Part shown: positions 47,562 through 59,486 of the stretch, one piece after another
How the letters are laid out: each line of letters begins with the position of its first letter
Position numbering within the stretch: the stretch's first letter is position 1
Assembly (NCBI GenBank): GCA_946902985.2
Contig: OX336388.2
Location: 133,054,346 to 133,118,345, forward strand
Length of the DNA: 64,000 bases
Reading direction: 5' to 3'
Source of the DNA: Meconema thalassinum
Lineage: Eukaryota > Arthropoda > Insecta > Orthoptera > Tettigoniidae
Made by a program: the position numbers and the translations under genes
Notes under the pieces: generated by a model
Databases searched by the model: none
What the model was told of the DNA's origin: nothing
Seen by the model: the letters and a program-made list of their open reading frames with translations, nothing else

Positions 47562-49703
47562 CAAGACGTTCAGTAAAGAACATATAGCCTACTTTCTCCT
47601 AAATGCATGGGTATTGTTATAACTCTTTGTCCTTTTCAAGGAGTATGATTGAATGTTGGTTGTAGGAGCTTGTTGAAATACAACGTGCTATAGGGATATT
47701 AAACATGAATATGAGGTGCCCTTTGGTAGTGCTACCTCTGTACCAAATTTCGTTCAATTCGGTTTCGCCGTGTTTGAATTGATAGGGGGAATCGATTTGC
47801 ACACATACTTGGCCACCATCTGCAAACTATTGGGCTGATGTTCTTGCAGTTTGGTCAGAATATGTTTCCCACATAAAGATATGGTGTTGCAAAATTAGGT
47901 AGAGACTAGATTATTAGGTTGGTCGTAATTACATTTTAGCTTTTAACATTTGGGTGGCCGCGATTACGTTTCCATCAAGATAGCGGTGATATAAAACATG
48001 ACACTGAGGTGCCCTTTGCTAGTGCTACCTCTATACCAAATTTCGTTCCATTTGGTTTCAGCGTGTTTGAATTAATAGGGGGAATCGATTCTGACACAAA
48101 GATGGCCGCCATCCGCAAACTATTAGGCGAATGACCTATTAGATTGGTCAAAGGATGCTCCCTCCATAAAGGTATGTAGTTGCAAAATTTGGTAGAGATC
48201 GGATGATTAGGTTAATCGTAATTTGATTTAAGCTTTGAACATTCGTGTGGCCGCCATTACGTTTCAGTTAAGATGGCGGCGATATAAAACATGACACTGA
48301 GGTGCCCTTTGCTAGTACTACATCTGTACCAAATTTCGTTCCATTCGGTTCCACCGTGTTCGAATTATTAGGGGGAATCAATTTTGACATAAAGATGGCC
48401 TCCATCCGCAAACTATTAGGCGAATGACCTATTAGATTGGTCAAAGGATGCTCCCTCCATAAAGGTATGTAGTAGCAAAATTTGGTAGAGATCGAATGAT
48501 TAGGTTAATCGTAATTTGATTTAAGCTTTGAACATTCGTGTGGCCGTCATTACGTTTCAGTCAAGATGGCGGCGATATAAAACATGACACTGAGGTGCCC
48601 TTTGCTAGTGCTACCTCTGTACCAAATTTCGTTCCATTCGGTTCCACCGTGTTCGAATTAATAGGGGGAATCAATTTTGACATAAAGATGGCCGCCATCC
48701 GCAAACTATCAGGTGAATGACCTATTAAATTGGTCAAAGGATGCTCCCTCCATAAAGGTATGTAGTTGCAAAATTTGGTAGAGATCGGATGATTAGGTTA
48801 ATAGTAATTTGATTTAAGCTTTGAACATTTGTGTGGCCGCCATTACGTTTCCGTCAAGATGGCGGCGATATAAAACATGACACTGAGGTGCCTTTTGTTA
48901 GTACTACCTCTGTACCAAATTTCGTTCCATTCGGTTGCACCGTGTTCGAATTAATAGGGGGAATCGATTTTCACACAAAGAGGGCCGCCATCCGCAAACT
49001 ATTACGCTGATGACCTATTGGTTTGGTCAAAGGATGCTCCCTCCATAAAGGTATGTTGTTGCAAAATTTGGTGGAGATCGGATGATTAGGTTAATCGTAA
49101 TTTGATTTAAGCTTTGAACATTTGTGTGGCCGCCATTACGTTTCCGTCAAGATGGCGGCGATATAAAACATGACACTGAGGTGCCTTTTGTTAGTACTAC
49201 CTCTGTACCAAATTTCGTTCCATTCGGTTGCACCGTGTTCGAATTAATAGGGGGAATCGATTTTCACACAAAGATGGCCGCCATCCGCAAATTATTACGC
49301 TGATGACCTATTGGTTTGGTCAAAGGATGCTCCCCCCATAAAGGTATGTCGTTGCAAAATTTGGTAGAGATCGGATGATTAGGTTAGTCGTAATTTGATT
49401 TAAGCTTTGAACATTTGTGTGGCCGCCATTACGTTTCCGTCAAGATGGCGGCGATATAAAACATGACACTGAGGTGTCCTTTGCTAGTGCTACCTTTGTA
49501 CCAAATTTCGTTCAATTCGCATTCACCGTGTTCGAAATGATAGGGGGGGGGGGGGGACAGACATTCAGAGTACACACACTCACACACACACACACACACA
49601 GACTCACACACACACATACACACACACAGACAGACACACTTTTTTCGCCCTGTGTTGATCTCATAAGTCTACTTTCATTTTTTGCAAAAATCGAAAGAAG
49701 GCT
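47562..49703 (+). mobile_element. Helitron-like nonautonomous element, family Y, copy 1
   Basis: Starts CAAGACGTTCAGTAAAGAAC, then AGCCTACTTTC, and ends with a hairpin (AAGTCTACTTTC ... GAAAGAAGGCT), then AA. The interior is a tandem array: ATGGCGGC sites at 48273, 48566, 48859, 49152 and 49445 are each 293 bp apart. A G run and (CA)n tract precede the 3' hairpin. It sits inside the hAT gene between IGK and the PHTLGEE block, with no long target duplication. There is no coding frame, as 293 is not a multiple of three. Confidence 0.7.
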
Positions 49704-50103
49704 AAAAATCACACACACACCTCATACTCTTGGAGAGGAAATCATAGGTCCTGCATGGAAAATTATAGTTTCAACAATACTTGGTGAAGGAGCAGTAATC
49801 AAATTTCGAAATTTCCTCTTTCCAACAACACAATCAGTCGCAGGATATCTGAAATGTTTGCAATATCAACGAACAAGTTGTGGGGAAAATAAAAACTGAT
49901 AGAGCATTTGCTTTGCAAGTAGATGAGAGTATCGATAGTGGTGACAAACTGCAACTCCTTGGTTTTACCAGATATATTGATGATAAAGATATTAATGAGG
50001 CGTTTCTGTTCTGTAGACCGCTGGAGACTACAACCTCAGGACATGATATTTTTGTTTCTATTAATTCCTTTCTCAATGACCAAGATCTTTCATGGAAAGA
50101 CTG

Positions 50104-50561
50104 GTTGGTTAGTTCTTAAGTTTAGGGGCTGCGACAACGCGGTCATGTAGTCCCGTGTACTTTGGTGTGTGTAGAATCTGTCTGATAACCGGTGTTAATT
50201 GTGATGACTGTATTAGTGCGTGTTATCTGTTTTTAATTCAAGTAAGGACTGCAGTCTTTTGAATTTTTCAAATAGTTCCGACTTTTGCTGCCAAACGCCA
50301 CCGTCAATGACTACTAGTTCAGAACTTAGCTACCAGACGCCACCGCAGTCGGCTCTTGACGACGAACGTAGGAACCTAAGAACGCTAGTCAAATGTTTAA
50401 CCTATATATAATTTAGCTTCACACAGGTGTAGGCTAATTAGTGGAAGGTTCTTTAACATGCCATAAATCTATGACATGGGACCGCCGGATCTACTTCCCC
50501 TCCGAAGGAAGGCATTCTGAGGGATTTTTAACTCTCTTAAAAATCCGACGACTTCGGCCGG
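50104..50561 (-). repeat. SINE B, 5'-truncated copy with target duplication
   Basis: Perfect 13-bp repeats CATGGAAAGACTG at 50091-50103 and 50562-50574 bound it. It has the GGTT tail, AGGGGCTGCGACAACG, TGATGACTGTATTAG and TCCGACGACTTCGGCCGG, but stops short of the tRNA-like head. It interrupts the hAT coding region, whose KD codons resume after the duplication. Confidence 0.9.
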
Positions 50562-51763
50562 CATGGAAAGACTGTTGTGGTATATGTACAGATGGTGCAC
50601 AATCTATGTCTGGGAAATTTAAAGGTTTTTACTGCAAGAGCTCAAGTTTTTGCTGCAGTGTTTAACGAAGTTGTGAAAATGGTGAACTACATCAAGTCTC
50701 GACCTTTAATGTGCAGGATTTTTAAACAGTTATGTCTCGCAACGGATGCACCTCATACCTCTTTGTTACTTCATACAGAGTAAGGTAGTTGTCGCGGGGT
50801 CGTGTATTGAAGCAGTTTCTTGAACTTAGAGAACAGGTGAAACTCTTTTTAAAGATGAAAATCAAGATACATTTTATGAGCTGTTACTAACTGATTCTTG
50901 GTGCTTGGAACTGTCGTATCTGGCAGATATTTTTCATAAACTGAATTAACTGAATGTTTCAATGCAGGGTAGACAGGAAACAATAATTTCCTCAACCAAT
51001 AAAATGAAAGATTTTAAAAGAAAACTTAGTTCTTGGACGTCTGCAGTTCAGAAAGGAGATCTTTCAAACTTTCTTCATCTGGCAGTAGATAACGATCTGG
51101 GTAAGCTGAAAGACCGCATTTGTGATCACTTATCAAGATTGCAAGAAGCAATAGATACATACTTTCCATCTATTTCCACTATGAATGTCAACTGGGTTGT
51201 CTCACCATTTGATTTCATAGATAGTGCGAGGAAATAGATTTCACTGGTTGCGAACGAGATGAATTTATTCATATTTGTGCCGATTCCACACTCAAAAGTA
51301 AGTCCACCAAGAGTGAGGCGTCGGTGGCTACTTTTGGGCTTCAGCGGAGAGGGTAGTATCCTAACCTAATGAAGAAAGCAATTAACACACTTTCGCCCTT
51401 TCCAAAATCCTATCTATGCGAGCAAGCCTTCTCTGCTCTGGCGACAATAAAATCCAAAGCAAGAAATAGACTGAATAACCTTGAGGATGATTTGCGTGTT
51501 TCATTGTCAACTGCAAGGCCCGATATCACGTACCTGTGCTCTAAGCATCAATCACAAGTTTCACATTAACGATTTATCGAACAAAATTTTGATGTATTTT
51601 TACTCACTGACTGTAGTAAAGTAGACTGTATTATGTTATGGTGTACGTTACTTATTATAAAATATTTCAATAAATTTACATATGAAACATAATTTTTTTT
51701 TTATTCAAGGAAGGGTGCCCCTAGTGTTTAATGTTATTCCCAAGGGTGCCGTGAACTTCAAAA

Positions 51764-51778
51764 GGTTGGTAAACTCTG
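51764..51778. repeat. Probable right terminus of the hAT element
   Basis: GGTTGGTAAACTCTG in reverse is CAGAGTTTACCAACC, close to the common hAT end CAGNGGTTCCCAACC. It lies 195 bp after the transposase stop. The next 8 bp, CTCTAGTC, would be the target duplication, but I could not find its partner upstream. Confidence 0.5.
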
Positions 51779-52977
51779 CTCTAGTCTGTGGTCGTGTGGA
51801 CTGGCATGATGAGTCAGGGCGGGAGGGAGGCGGAAGCTGCGATAGCAAAGGTGTTGAAGGAGAGGATAAGGCAGGTGCCCGAGCGCGCTCTTGCCCAAGA
51901 CCTTGTCTTACCGCTGTGTGTGTGCGTGCGTGTGTGTATGTGTGACTGATTCAACCTGCGTTTTGTAGAGGCTGAAAGGTATAATCCCCACGGGTATATC
52001 GCTGAACCAAATTTCTTTATCGAACTTTTCTACTGCTCAGAATAAGAGCCACATCAAATTAATAAAACTTTGAAGTTAATATAACAATTTTTTCTCACTA
52101 AAAATGGTATTCAAATCTGAAGAGGTTAATACAAAATTTGAATTTCGTAATAAGAATTGTTCCTATTGCAGGTACTACTACAGGGGTTGTTGTACATAAA
52201 TTTCGGTGTCTTCCGATTATTAGTTTCGTCGTGGAGATTGTACCTTTAACGCTCAAAATAGCCACTTTGAAGCCATGTCCTCAGCAAACGAGCCGTCGTT
52301 ATTTTCTTCAAAACGCATATAATATCTCACAAAGACCTACATTAGAGATTAAGAGTAAAAATAAAAATAAAAATAAAATTTCAATTTTTGACCGCACAGC
52401 CTTAAGGACTGGCTTTCAGGATTTACTTATTTGTCATAGGAGACAAGTTCATGGACAAATCCGTTAAGCACCAGATTTGGCACTAGTTTTAATGAAATAA
52501 CACCAGTATTTTGCTATGGCGCTATATGAAAATTTCTGTCACCAGATGAACTTCACCAACACCAAATCTGGTGCTAAAAACTTCAAATTGGCAACACTGA
52601 TTGCTTACACTCTATTGGGGTGTTTTAAGTATTTCTTCTTAGTGTTGAAAGCTTAAATTCGCTCCCCTGAAAATTTACAGAATGTGACTTGCCCCATTCC
52701 TCCCGTGGAGTCTTCTAGTGCAACCATTTATTGTGGTGCAAAAACAGAGCAACCTCCATAACAGACATCGTAAGACGTAAAACAGACTGAATACAAAAGA
52801 TGCAATTATCTAATGTAACATGATATTACATTCTTTATGGCTGGCCATTGGCTGCACACAAATTTATAAATAAAATCAAATCTAATCAAATTAAAAGGAA
52901 TTAATTTAAATTAAAAGACATTAAATTAAGTTGCAAGAAATTAAATTAAATTAAATAAATAAATAAATATATATATG
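51779..52977. other. Unassigned region
   Basis: Contains a GT-rich stretch at 51918-51945 and AT-rich simple sequence from 52860 onward. CACCAGATTTGG segments occur twice (52468-52580) in inverted orientation, and a weak relative lies near 39030-39090. No gene seen. Confidence 0.5.
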
Positions 52978-54674
52978 TAAAAGAAAGTCGTGTTAGTTAT
53001 ACTATTTATAACTCAAGAACAGCTGAACTGACTTGGCTGAAAATTGGTGAGGAGGTAGCTTAGAATCAGGAGACGGACATAGGATCCTTTTTTTTTAATC
53101 CCGTGACGTGACATAAAACGTCAAAGAGAATACAAGTCACTATAAAACGTAACGCAAATGACAGCTAAGGCAAGTCGTTTCCAGGCAACAGTAGCTCTTG
53201 ACGAGACACGGCCGACTGGATGCGAGTAGCACTCTCCACTACCGGTATAGAAAATGAGGCTCTTAACATGAAACCCCGTTAGTTACTCAACGTAATTTGT
53301 ATAACGGTAGTAAATCCAATTTACAATAGATGGTGCGACTAGCTTCAACAAAATGGCATGCGTTTGTTTCAAGAAATTCCCACATCCGTTCATATACCAT
53401 TCATCCCATTGCGATGAAACTTGGTAGAGCTGTTCTGTACACTTCAGGTAAGGTTTCTGGTTGAGTAAATCCACTTAAAAATTGGTAGCGCACGAGTAGA
53501 TTCAACAAATGAGCGACGACGGGCGAAGCGTTCCAACAAAGTCCTGTATGCGTTCCCATACCATTCGACCGATAGCGATGAAACTTGGGTGAGAGGTTGT
53601 GTACACTAGAGGCAAGGTTTCTGGCTTAGTAAATCCATGTTATAATAGGTAGCGCACGAGTAGATTCAACAAATGAGCGAGATGTTGTGTACACTTCAGG
53701 GAAGGTTTCTGGCTTAGTAAATCCACTTTACAATAGGTATCGCACAAGTAGATTCAATAAATGAGCGACGGCACGCGAATCGTTTATACAAAGTCCCGTA
53801 TGCGTGCATATACCATTCATCCGATTGCTATGAAACGTTGGTGAATTGTTTTGCACCCTCCAGGAAAGGTTTCTGACTTAGTAAATCCTTTTAACAATAG
53901 GCAGCACACGAGTAGATTCAACAAATGAGTAATGGCGATCGTATCGTTTAAAAAAAGTTCTTCTGCGCTCATATACCATTCATTCGATTGCAATGAAATT
54001 TGGTGAAATGTTGTTTCCGCTCCCGCGAAGATTTCTGATTTTGTATATCCATTTTACAATATGGTAGCGCACGAGTAGTTTCAACTAATGAGCGACAGCG
54101 CGTGAATCTTTTCGACCAAGTCCCGTATGCGTTCATATACCATTCATCCGATTGTGATAAGACTTTGGTGAGTTGAGTACAGTCCTGCGAAGGTGTATGA
54201 ATTAGTAAATCCGTTTTTCAATGGGTGGCGCACAAGTAGATTCAACAAATGAGTAACGGCGCGCGAATCGTTTATACAAAATCCCGTATGCGTTCATATG
54301 CCATTCATTCGATTGTGAAGAAACTTTGATGAGTTGTTGTGTACACGCCAGGGAAGGTTTTCGAATTAGTAAATCCATTTTACAATAGGTAGCGTACGAG
54401 TATATTCAACAAATGGGTGACGGCACTCGAATCGTTTTAACAAAATCCCTTATGCGTTCATAAGCCATTCATTTCATTGCGACGAAACTTTGGTGAGTTA
54501 TTGAGCACGCTCCCATGATTTCTTTTTGAGATAGTAAATCAATTTTACAATAGTTTAGAGGTGGTTAACGGAAAAAGAAAAAAATATCGGGAATCCAAAA
54601 GCACTTCAACAAACAAAGTTACAACGCCAACACTTTCTTTGATTGGCATTGCAACGCATGCTGGGTACAGCTAG
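52978..54674 (+). mobile_element. Element Z: 164-bp tandem repeat element ending in CTAG
   Basis: The left end reads AAAGAAAGTCGTGTTAGTTA, and the right end GCTGGGTACAGCTAG next to a (TA)n run. Between them a unit with GTAGCGCACGAGTAGATTCA recurs at about 53496, 53660, 53748, 53912, 54075, 54236 and 54400. Spacing is about 164 bp, with one short 88-bp unit. CTAG at the end and TA-rich flanks would suit a Helitron 3' terminus, but no clear hairpin or TC start is seen, so that is tentative. Confidence 0.6.
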
Positions 54675-54834
54675 TATATATATATATATATATATATATA
54701 TTTAAAAATATATAAAATAAAACAAAAATTATAAAATTTTAAATTGGAAAATTTTTAAAATATTCTTTTTAAAGTTTAAACAATTAAAATTAAAATTTTA
54801 AACTTTCAAATAAATACAATAAAATACAATAAAA

Positions 54835-56665
54835 CAAGATGTTCAGTAAAGAACATAGCCTACTTTCTCCTAAATGCATGGGTATTGTTATAACTCTTTG
54901 TCCTTTTCAAGGAGTATAATTGAATGTTGGTTGTAGTAGCTTGTTGAAATACAACGTGCTATAGGGATATTAAACATGAACATGAGGTGCCCTTTGCTAG
55001 TGCTACCTCTGTAAAAAAATTCATTCAATTCAGTTTCACCGTGTTTGAATTGATATGGGGAATGGATTTGCACACATACATGACCGCTATTTGCAAACTA
55101 TTGGGCTGATGACCTTGTTGTCAGTCATAAGATGCTTTCCACAAAAAGGCATGTTGTTGCAAAATCTGGTAGAGATCAAATTATTAGGATGGTCGTAATT
55201 TTATTTAAGCTTTTAACATTTGGATGGCCGTCATTCCGTTTCCGTCAAGATGGCGGCGATATAAAACATGACACTGAGGTGCCCTTTGCTTAGTGCTACC
55301 TCTGTACCAAATTTCGTTCAATTCGGTTTCGCCGTGTTTGAATTGATAGGGGGAAGCGATTTGCACACATACTTGGCCACCATCTGCAAACTATTGGGCT
55401 GATGATCTTGCAGTTTGGTCAGAATATGCTTCCCACATAAATATATGTTGTTGCAAAATTTGGTAGCGACTAGATTATTAGGTTGGTCGTAATTACATTT
55501 TAGCTTTTAACATTTGGGTGGCCGCGATTACGTTTCCGTCAAGATGACGGTGATATAAAACATGACACTGAGGTGCCCTTTGCTAGTGCTACCTCTGTAC
55601 CAAATTTCGTTCCATTCGGTTTCACCGTGTTCGAATTGATAGTGGGAAACGATTTTCACACAAAGATGGCCGCCATCCGCAAAATATTAGGCTAATGACC
55701 TATTAGTTTGGTCAAAGGATGCTCCCTTCATAAAGGTATGTTGTTGCAAAATTTAGTAGAGATCGGATGATTATGTTAGTCGTAATATGATTTAAGCTTT
55801 GAACATTTGTGTGACCTTCATTACGTTTCTGTCAAGATGGCGGCAATATAAAACATGAAGAGGTGCCATTTGCTAGTGCTTCCTCTGTACCAAATTTCGT
55901 TCCATTCGGTTTCACACTGTTTGAATTAATAGGGGGAATCTATGTTGACACAAGGATGGCCGCCATCCACAAACTATTAGGCTAATGACCTATTAATTTG
56001 GTCAGAGGATGCTTCCTCCATAAAGGTATGTTGTTGCAAAATATGGTAGAGATCGGATGATTAGGTTAGTCGTAATTTGATTTAAGCTTTGAACATTTGT
56101 GTGGCCGCCATTACGTTTCCGTCAAGATGGCGGCGATATAAAACATGACACTGAGGTGCCCTTTGCTAGTACTACCTCTGTACCAAATTTCGTTCCATTC
56201 GGTTTCACCGTGTCTGAATTAATAGGGGGAATCGATTTTCACACAAAGATGGCCGCCATCCGCAAACTATTGGGCTGATGACCTATTAGATTGGTTAAAG
56301 GATGCTCCCCCATAAAGGTATGTTGTTGCAAAATTTGGTAGAGATCGGATGATTAGGTTAGTCGTAATTTGATTTAAGCTTTGAACATTTGTATGACCGC
56401 CATTACGTTTCCGTCAAGATAGCGGCGATATAAAACATGACACTGAGGTGTTCTTTGCTAGTGCTACCTTTGTACCAAATTTCGTTCAATTCGCGTTCAC
56501 CGTGTTCGAATTGATAGGGAGGGGGGGGGGACAGACATTCAGAACACACACACTCACACACAGACTCACACACACACATACACACACACAGACAGACACA
56601 CTTTTTTCGCCCTTTGTTGATCTCATAAGTCTACTTTCATTTTTTGCAAAAACCGAAAGTAGGCT
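54835..56665 (+). mobile_element. Helitron-like nonautonomous element, family Y, copy 2
   Basis: Same 5' end (CAAGATGTTCAGTAAAGAAC) and AGCCTACTTTC block as copy 1. The 3' hairpin closes with GAAAGTAGGCT followed by AA. Array sites are at 55250, 55543, 55837, 56127 and 56419 (290-294-bp spacing). (CA)n is at 56548-56600. It lies 160 bp after element Z, separated by AT-rich DNA. Confidence 0.7.
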
Positions 56666-56867
56666 AATAGCAAAGTAATTAGAAATAAAGAAATTCCGTT
56701 TCATTTCAGTAGTGCGAGAGTTTCCTACTACCCGGTAGGGTAGCTCGGTTGTACTGTATTCACGGAGTGAACTAGTCCCTGTAAGTTTGGATTGGGGACT
56801 TTATACTCTCGTATTTCATTCGAGGAGGTGTTGCGGATTAATACTTTTTCAGCCGGTCAACATGCTA

Positions 56868-57710
56868 CGAGGGCAGATCAAAAAATAAGTTGCACTTCCC
56901 AGTTATGGCCATTTATTACACCACATATACAACACCAACACAACTATAACGACATACAATGTAACGTCACTATTCCACATAGTTTCCAAGAGACTCCTAA
57001 CATTTCTGCGAACGCAACAATCAACTTGTCGATGCCAAGTGCATGGAAAGTTCCTCCAGCGTTCTGCAACCACACGGAGACAGCGGCTTTCACCTCCTCA
57101 TCGGTCTGGAAACATCGACCACCGAGCTACGTTTTGAGCTTACCGAACAAATGAAAGTCACTTGACGCTAGGTCGGCACTCTAGGGTGGATGTTGCCAGA
57201 CCTCTCACTTGAAACGATGCAGCAGTTCGCTCGTTTGGCGGGCCTTGTGAGGTGTTGCGTTATCGTGCAACAAAATCACACTGGCGCTAAATTTCCCCCG
57301 GCGCTTCTCTTTAATCGCTTTACGCTTTACGTTGCGGGCCTGCTTTCGCGATATTCGTCCGTGATATCCATGCGTCCGGCTTCGAATTGCTGACACCACT
57401 TTACGATCCCTTGCCGGGAAATGGCCCGCTCCCGATACACAGCACTAATTTCACGATGAATGCCCGTGCAATTCTTCCTTTTGGCCCATAGGAATCGGAA
57501 TGTCGCACGCACCTTATATTTGGAATGAACGTCCAGTCGACGCGCCATTGCATTTGGCCACTATTCACACCATACAAGACGAGACACCACAGCGACCTGC
57601 CAAACAGATGTGTGGACAGTGTCTGTCCCTTTCTCCGTTGTGTCCACGTTTGCGACACACAGCGCGCTGCTGCAGCGCGTTAGTGCAACTAACCCTTTTA
57701 TCCAACTTCG
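56868..57710 (-). pseudogene. mariner element with internal deletion
   Basis: Minus-strand frame from 57548: HSKYKVRATFRFLWAKRKNC, REISAVYRERAISRQGIVKW and TDEYRESRPAT, the N-terminal helix-turn-helix of a mariner transposase. It jumps directly to FSASVILLHDNATPHKARQT (around the second catalytic aspartate) and, after shifts, SDFHLFGKLKT. About 450 bp of the usual 1.3-kb element is missing, so catalysis is impossible. The left end CGAGGGCAGATCAAAAAATA is preceded by TA. The right end near 57684-57710 is a diverged inverted match followed by TA. Confidence 0.8.
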
Positions 57711-57870
57711 TACTACCCAATTATATTAGGCGGGATACCTAGGTATTTATAACACACTATTCTTGAAAAAATTACTTGTGTTAATATTTTTCACTGATAA
57801 AGGGGGAAATTAGGATACGCGCTTTGACCGTTATGCGGTCATCATCAAATCCTGATCACTAGGGCTGGAG

Positions 57871-58950
57871 TTTAATTTTTGATGTGTAACATCTTTCCAC
57901 TCGGTATCTGGATTTTTTTGTGGCATTCGGTAGCTGGACATTTTTGAGGGAGTGGTTTTAGAAATGAGACGGAAGTGGATGGGACGGAAGTGGATGGGAC
58001 GGAAGTGCATGGGACGGAAACAATGAGCGCGCGCGGTGGCGGAGATCGGCACAACGACGTACTGTAAGCCATGTGACTATGTGGAATGTAAATCGCATAC
58101 GGTTTACCTCAAGGTTTGGAGGCCCCATTAAAGAAATTGCTTCAATAAATCATCTTTAAATTGTCGTTCTTTAGTGTGAAAATATTCATTATATCATATT
58201 TGCTGAAAACAATTACGATTTATTAAATCTTCATACTTTTGCTGTATTCTTATTTAATGTAAGTACTCGGTACCTCGAGTGCTATATCGCATCAACAAAC
58301 ACTCCAAACAACGTAGGAATTCAGTATATTAACACCGACTACTAACAATAATTGAAACTTCGTTGGTCCAAATAGCTTAATCACTTAATCACTTTGCATT
58401 TTGTAATGAAAACACCCATACATAGCACAAAAGTTACACTTCTAACATGTTCAGATAAACTTGCCAGCTGATCGAAATCGAGGTCGTAGTTGTCTGCGCG
58501 AACCGCTAGATGACACGCATAATCGGTGTCGACAGTTTCTCGTGGGAGTTTCCACTATTATCATATTAAGCTATTTGGTTGGTCTAAACGTATCACTGGG
58601 AGAAACGCCTTTAATATACCTACTGCACACCTAATTTTTAATCGCGCCTATACTTGGCAGTGCGCTATATCGGCAATAAGAGGCCATTTTCAATAACACC
58701 ACTGGCATGGGTTCACTAACTGGCCGGTATAAAGCGCAGCTCGCATCAAGTAGGCAGTGGATTGCTCCCGCATACAGTTGCACGTATATGTCACTACTGC
58801 AGATGCATTGGAGAATCCTTTTATGTTTGCTGGCACAAGGTAGCACTATGAGTTCATTCTTTAAAAAATGTGAGTAAGTAATATGGAATTATTCGAATAA
58901 CATGTCACATGTTACACATCATATGCGACTACTGTAAGGCTCGTAATATT
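57871..58950 (-). repeat. Repeat V, copy 2
   Basis: Inverted relative to 31656-32490, with an extra 100-200 bp in the middle (around 58385-58580). Contains a short tandem of GGACGGAAGTGGATG units (57969-58019), three in full here versus fewer in copy 1. No conserved ORF. Confidence 0.7.
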
Positions 58951-59486
58951 TGTTTATAATATTTTGAATATTTTACAATTACATGGGATTAATAAATTCA
59001 TGCAATCTCATGTAACTGTTTTCAGGTTTAGTGAATAACACCCATTACAATTGGGTATAATCGTGTTGACCAACTGAAAAGCATTTTCAGTTCGTTTACT
59101 AAGGGAACACTGTAGAATTACTTCCATCACGTTAATAAACAAATAATATTTATTTATAAAAATAAATGGAGGAAAAATATAATTTATTATTGAAGATTGG
59201 ATTAAAAGATTAAGCATTGCATAAATGCGATCATTTTTGTCACTCCTGTATTTTTTTAAACATTAACTGATATGTTTTGTTTTTGCTTTGCCTTTCTTTT
59301 ATGAACAGCAAAAAGCGATCCCCACGTCAAGCTGATAAATGGACTTCATTTCCGTTAGTATGGAATATCAGGTTTGAAATATCGATGGCTTGGAGCAATA
59401 ATCTTGTGGTATATTCAATCTGAGGCCCATTTACAGTTGATGCGATTCTATGGAAATCTGGGATTGGGATTTCATGCAGTTAAAAT

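Larger units (their letters stand above)
47167..51569 (+). pseudogene. hAT/ZBED-like transposase gene, interrupted twice
   Basis: Coding pieces are 47167-47561, 49704-50103 and 50562-51569. Piece 1 starts MDKFIVKRKRLESESEQSAP, then YGFTWNKNEENPIPVCLVCG and KLKWHLTIKH, a BED-type zinc finger (C2...H2). Piece 2 gives HTLGEEIIGPAWKIIVSTIL and AFALQVDESIDSGDKLQLLG, the start of the RNase H-like core. Piece 3 gives CGICTDGAQSMSGKFKGF, LKQFLELREQVKLFLK and the hAT C-terminal dimerisation block (YLCEQAFSALATIKSKARNR). This is the layout of the ZBED5/SCAND3-type hAT group. Several frameshifts and stops exist besides the two insertions (family Y, SINE B), so it is dead. It is a transposon relic rather than a domesticated gene, because a hAT-like end follows at 51764. 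Confidence 0.85.

Noticed and set aside
47073..49899. ORFs across family Y, such as MWPSLRFSQDGGDIKHD and CVCVCV-type frames
   Set aside because: They are readings of tandem DNA units (293 bp, frame changes every unit) and of (CA)n tracts.
52978..54674. CRISPR-like array
   Set aside because: Units are 164 bp and wholly similar, with no short repeats separated by unique spacers. The DNA is also clearly eukaryotic.
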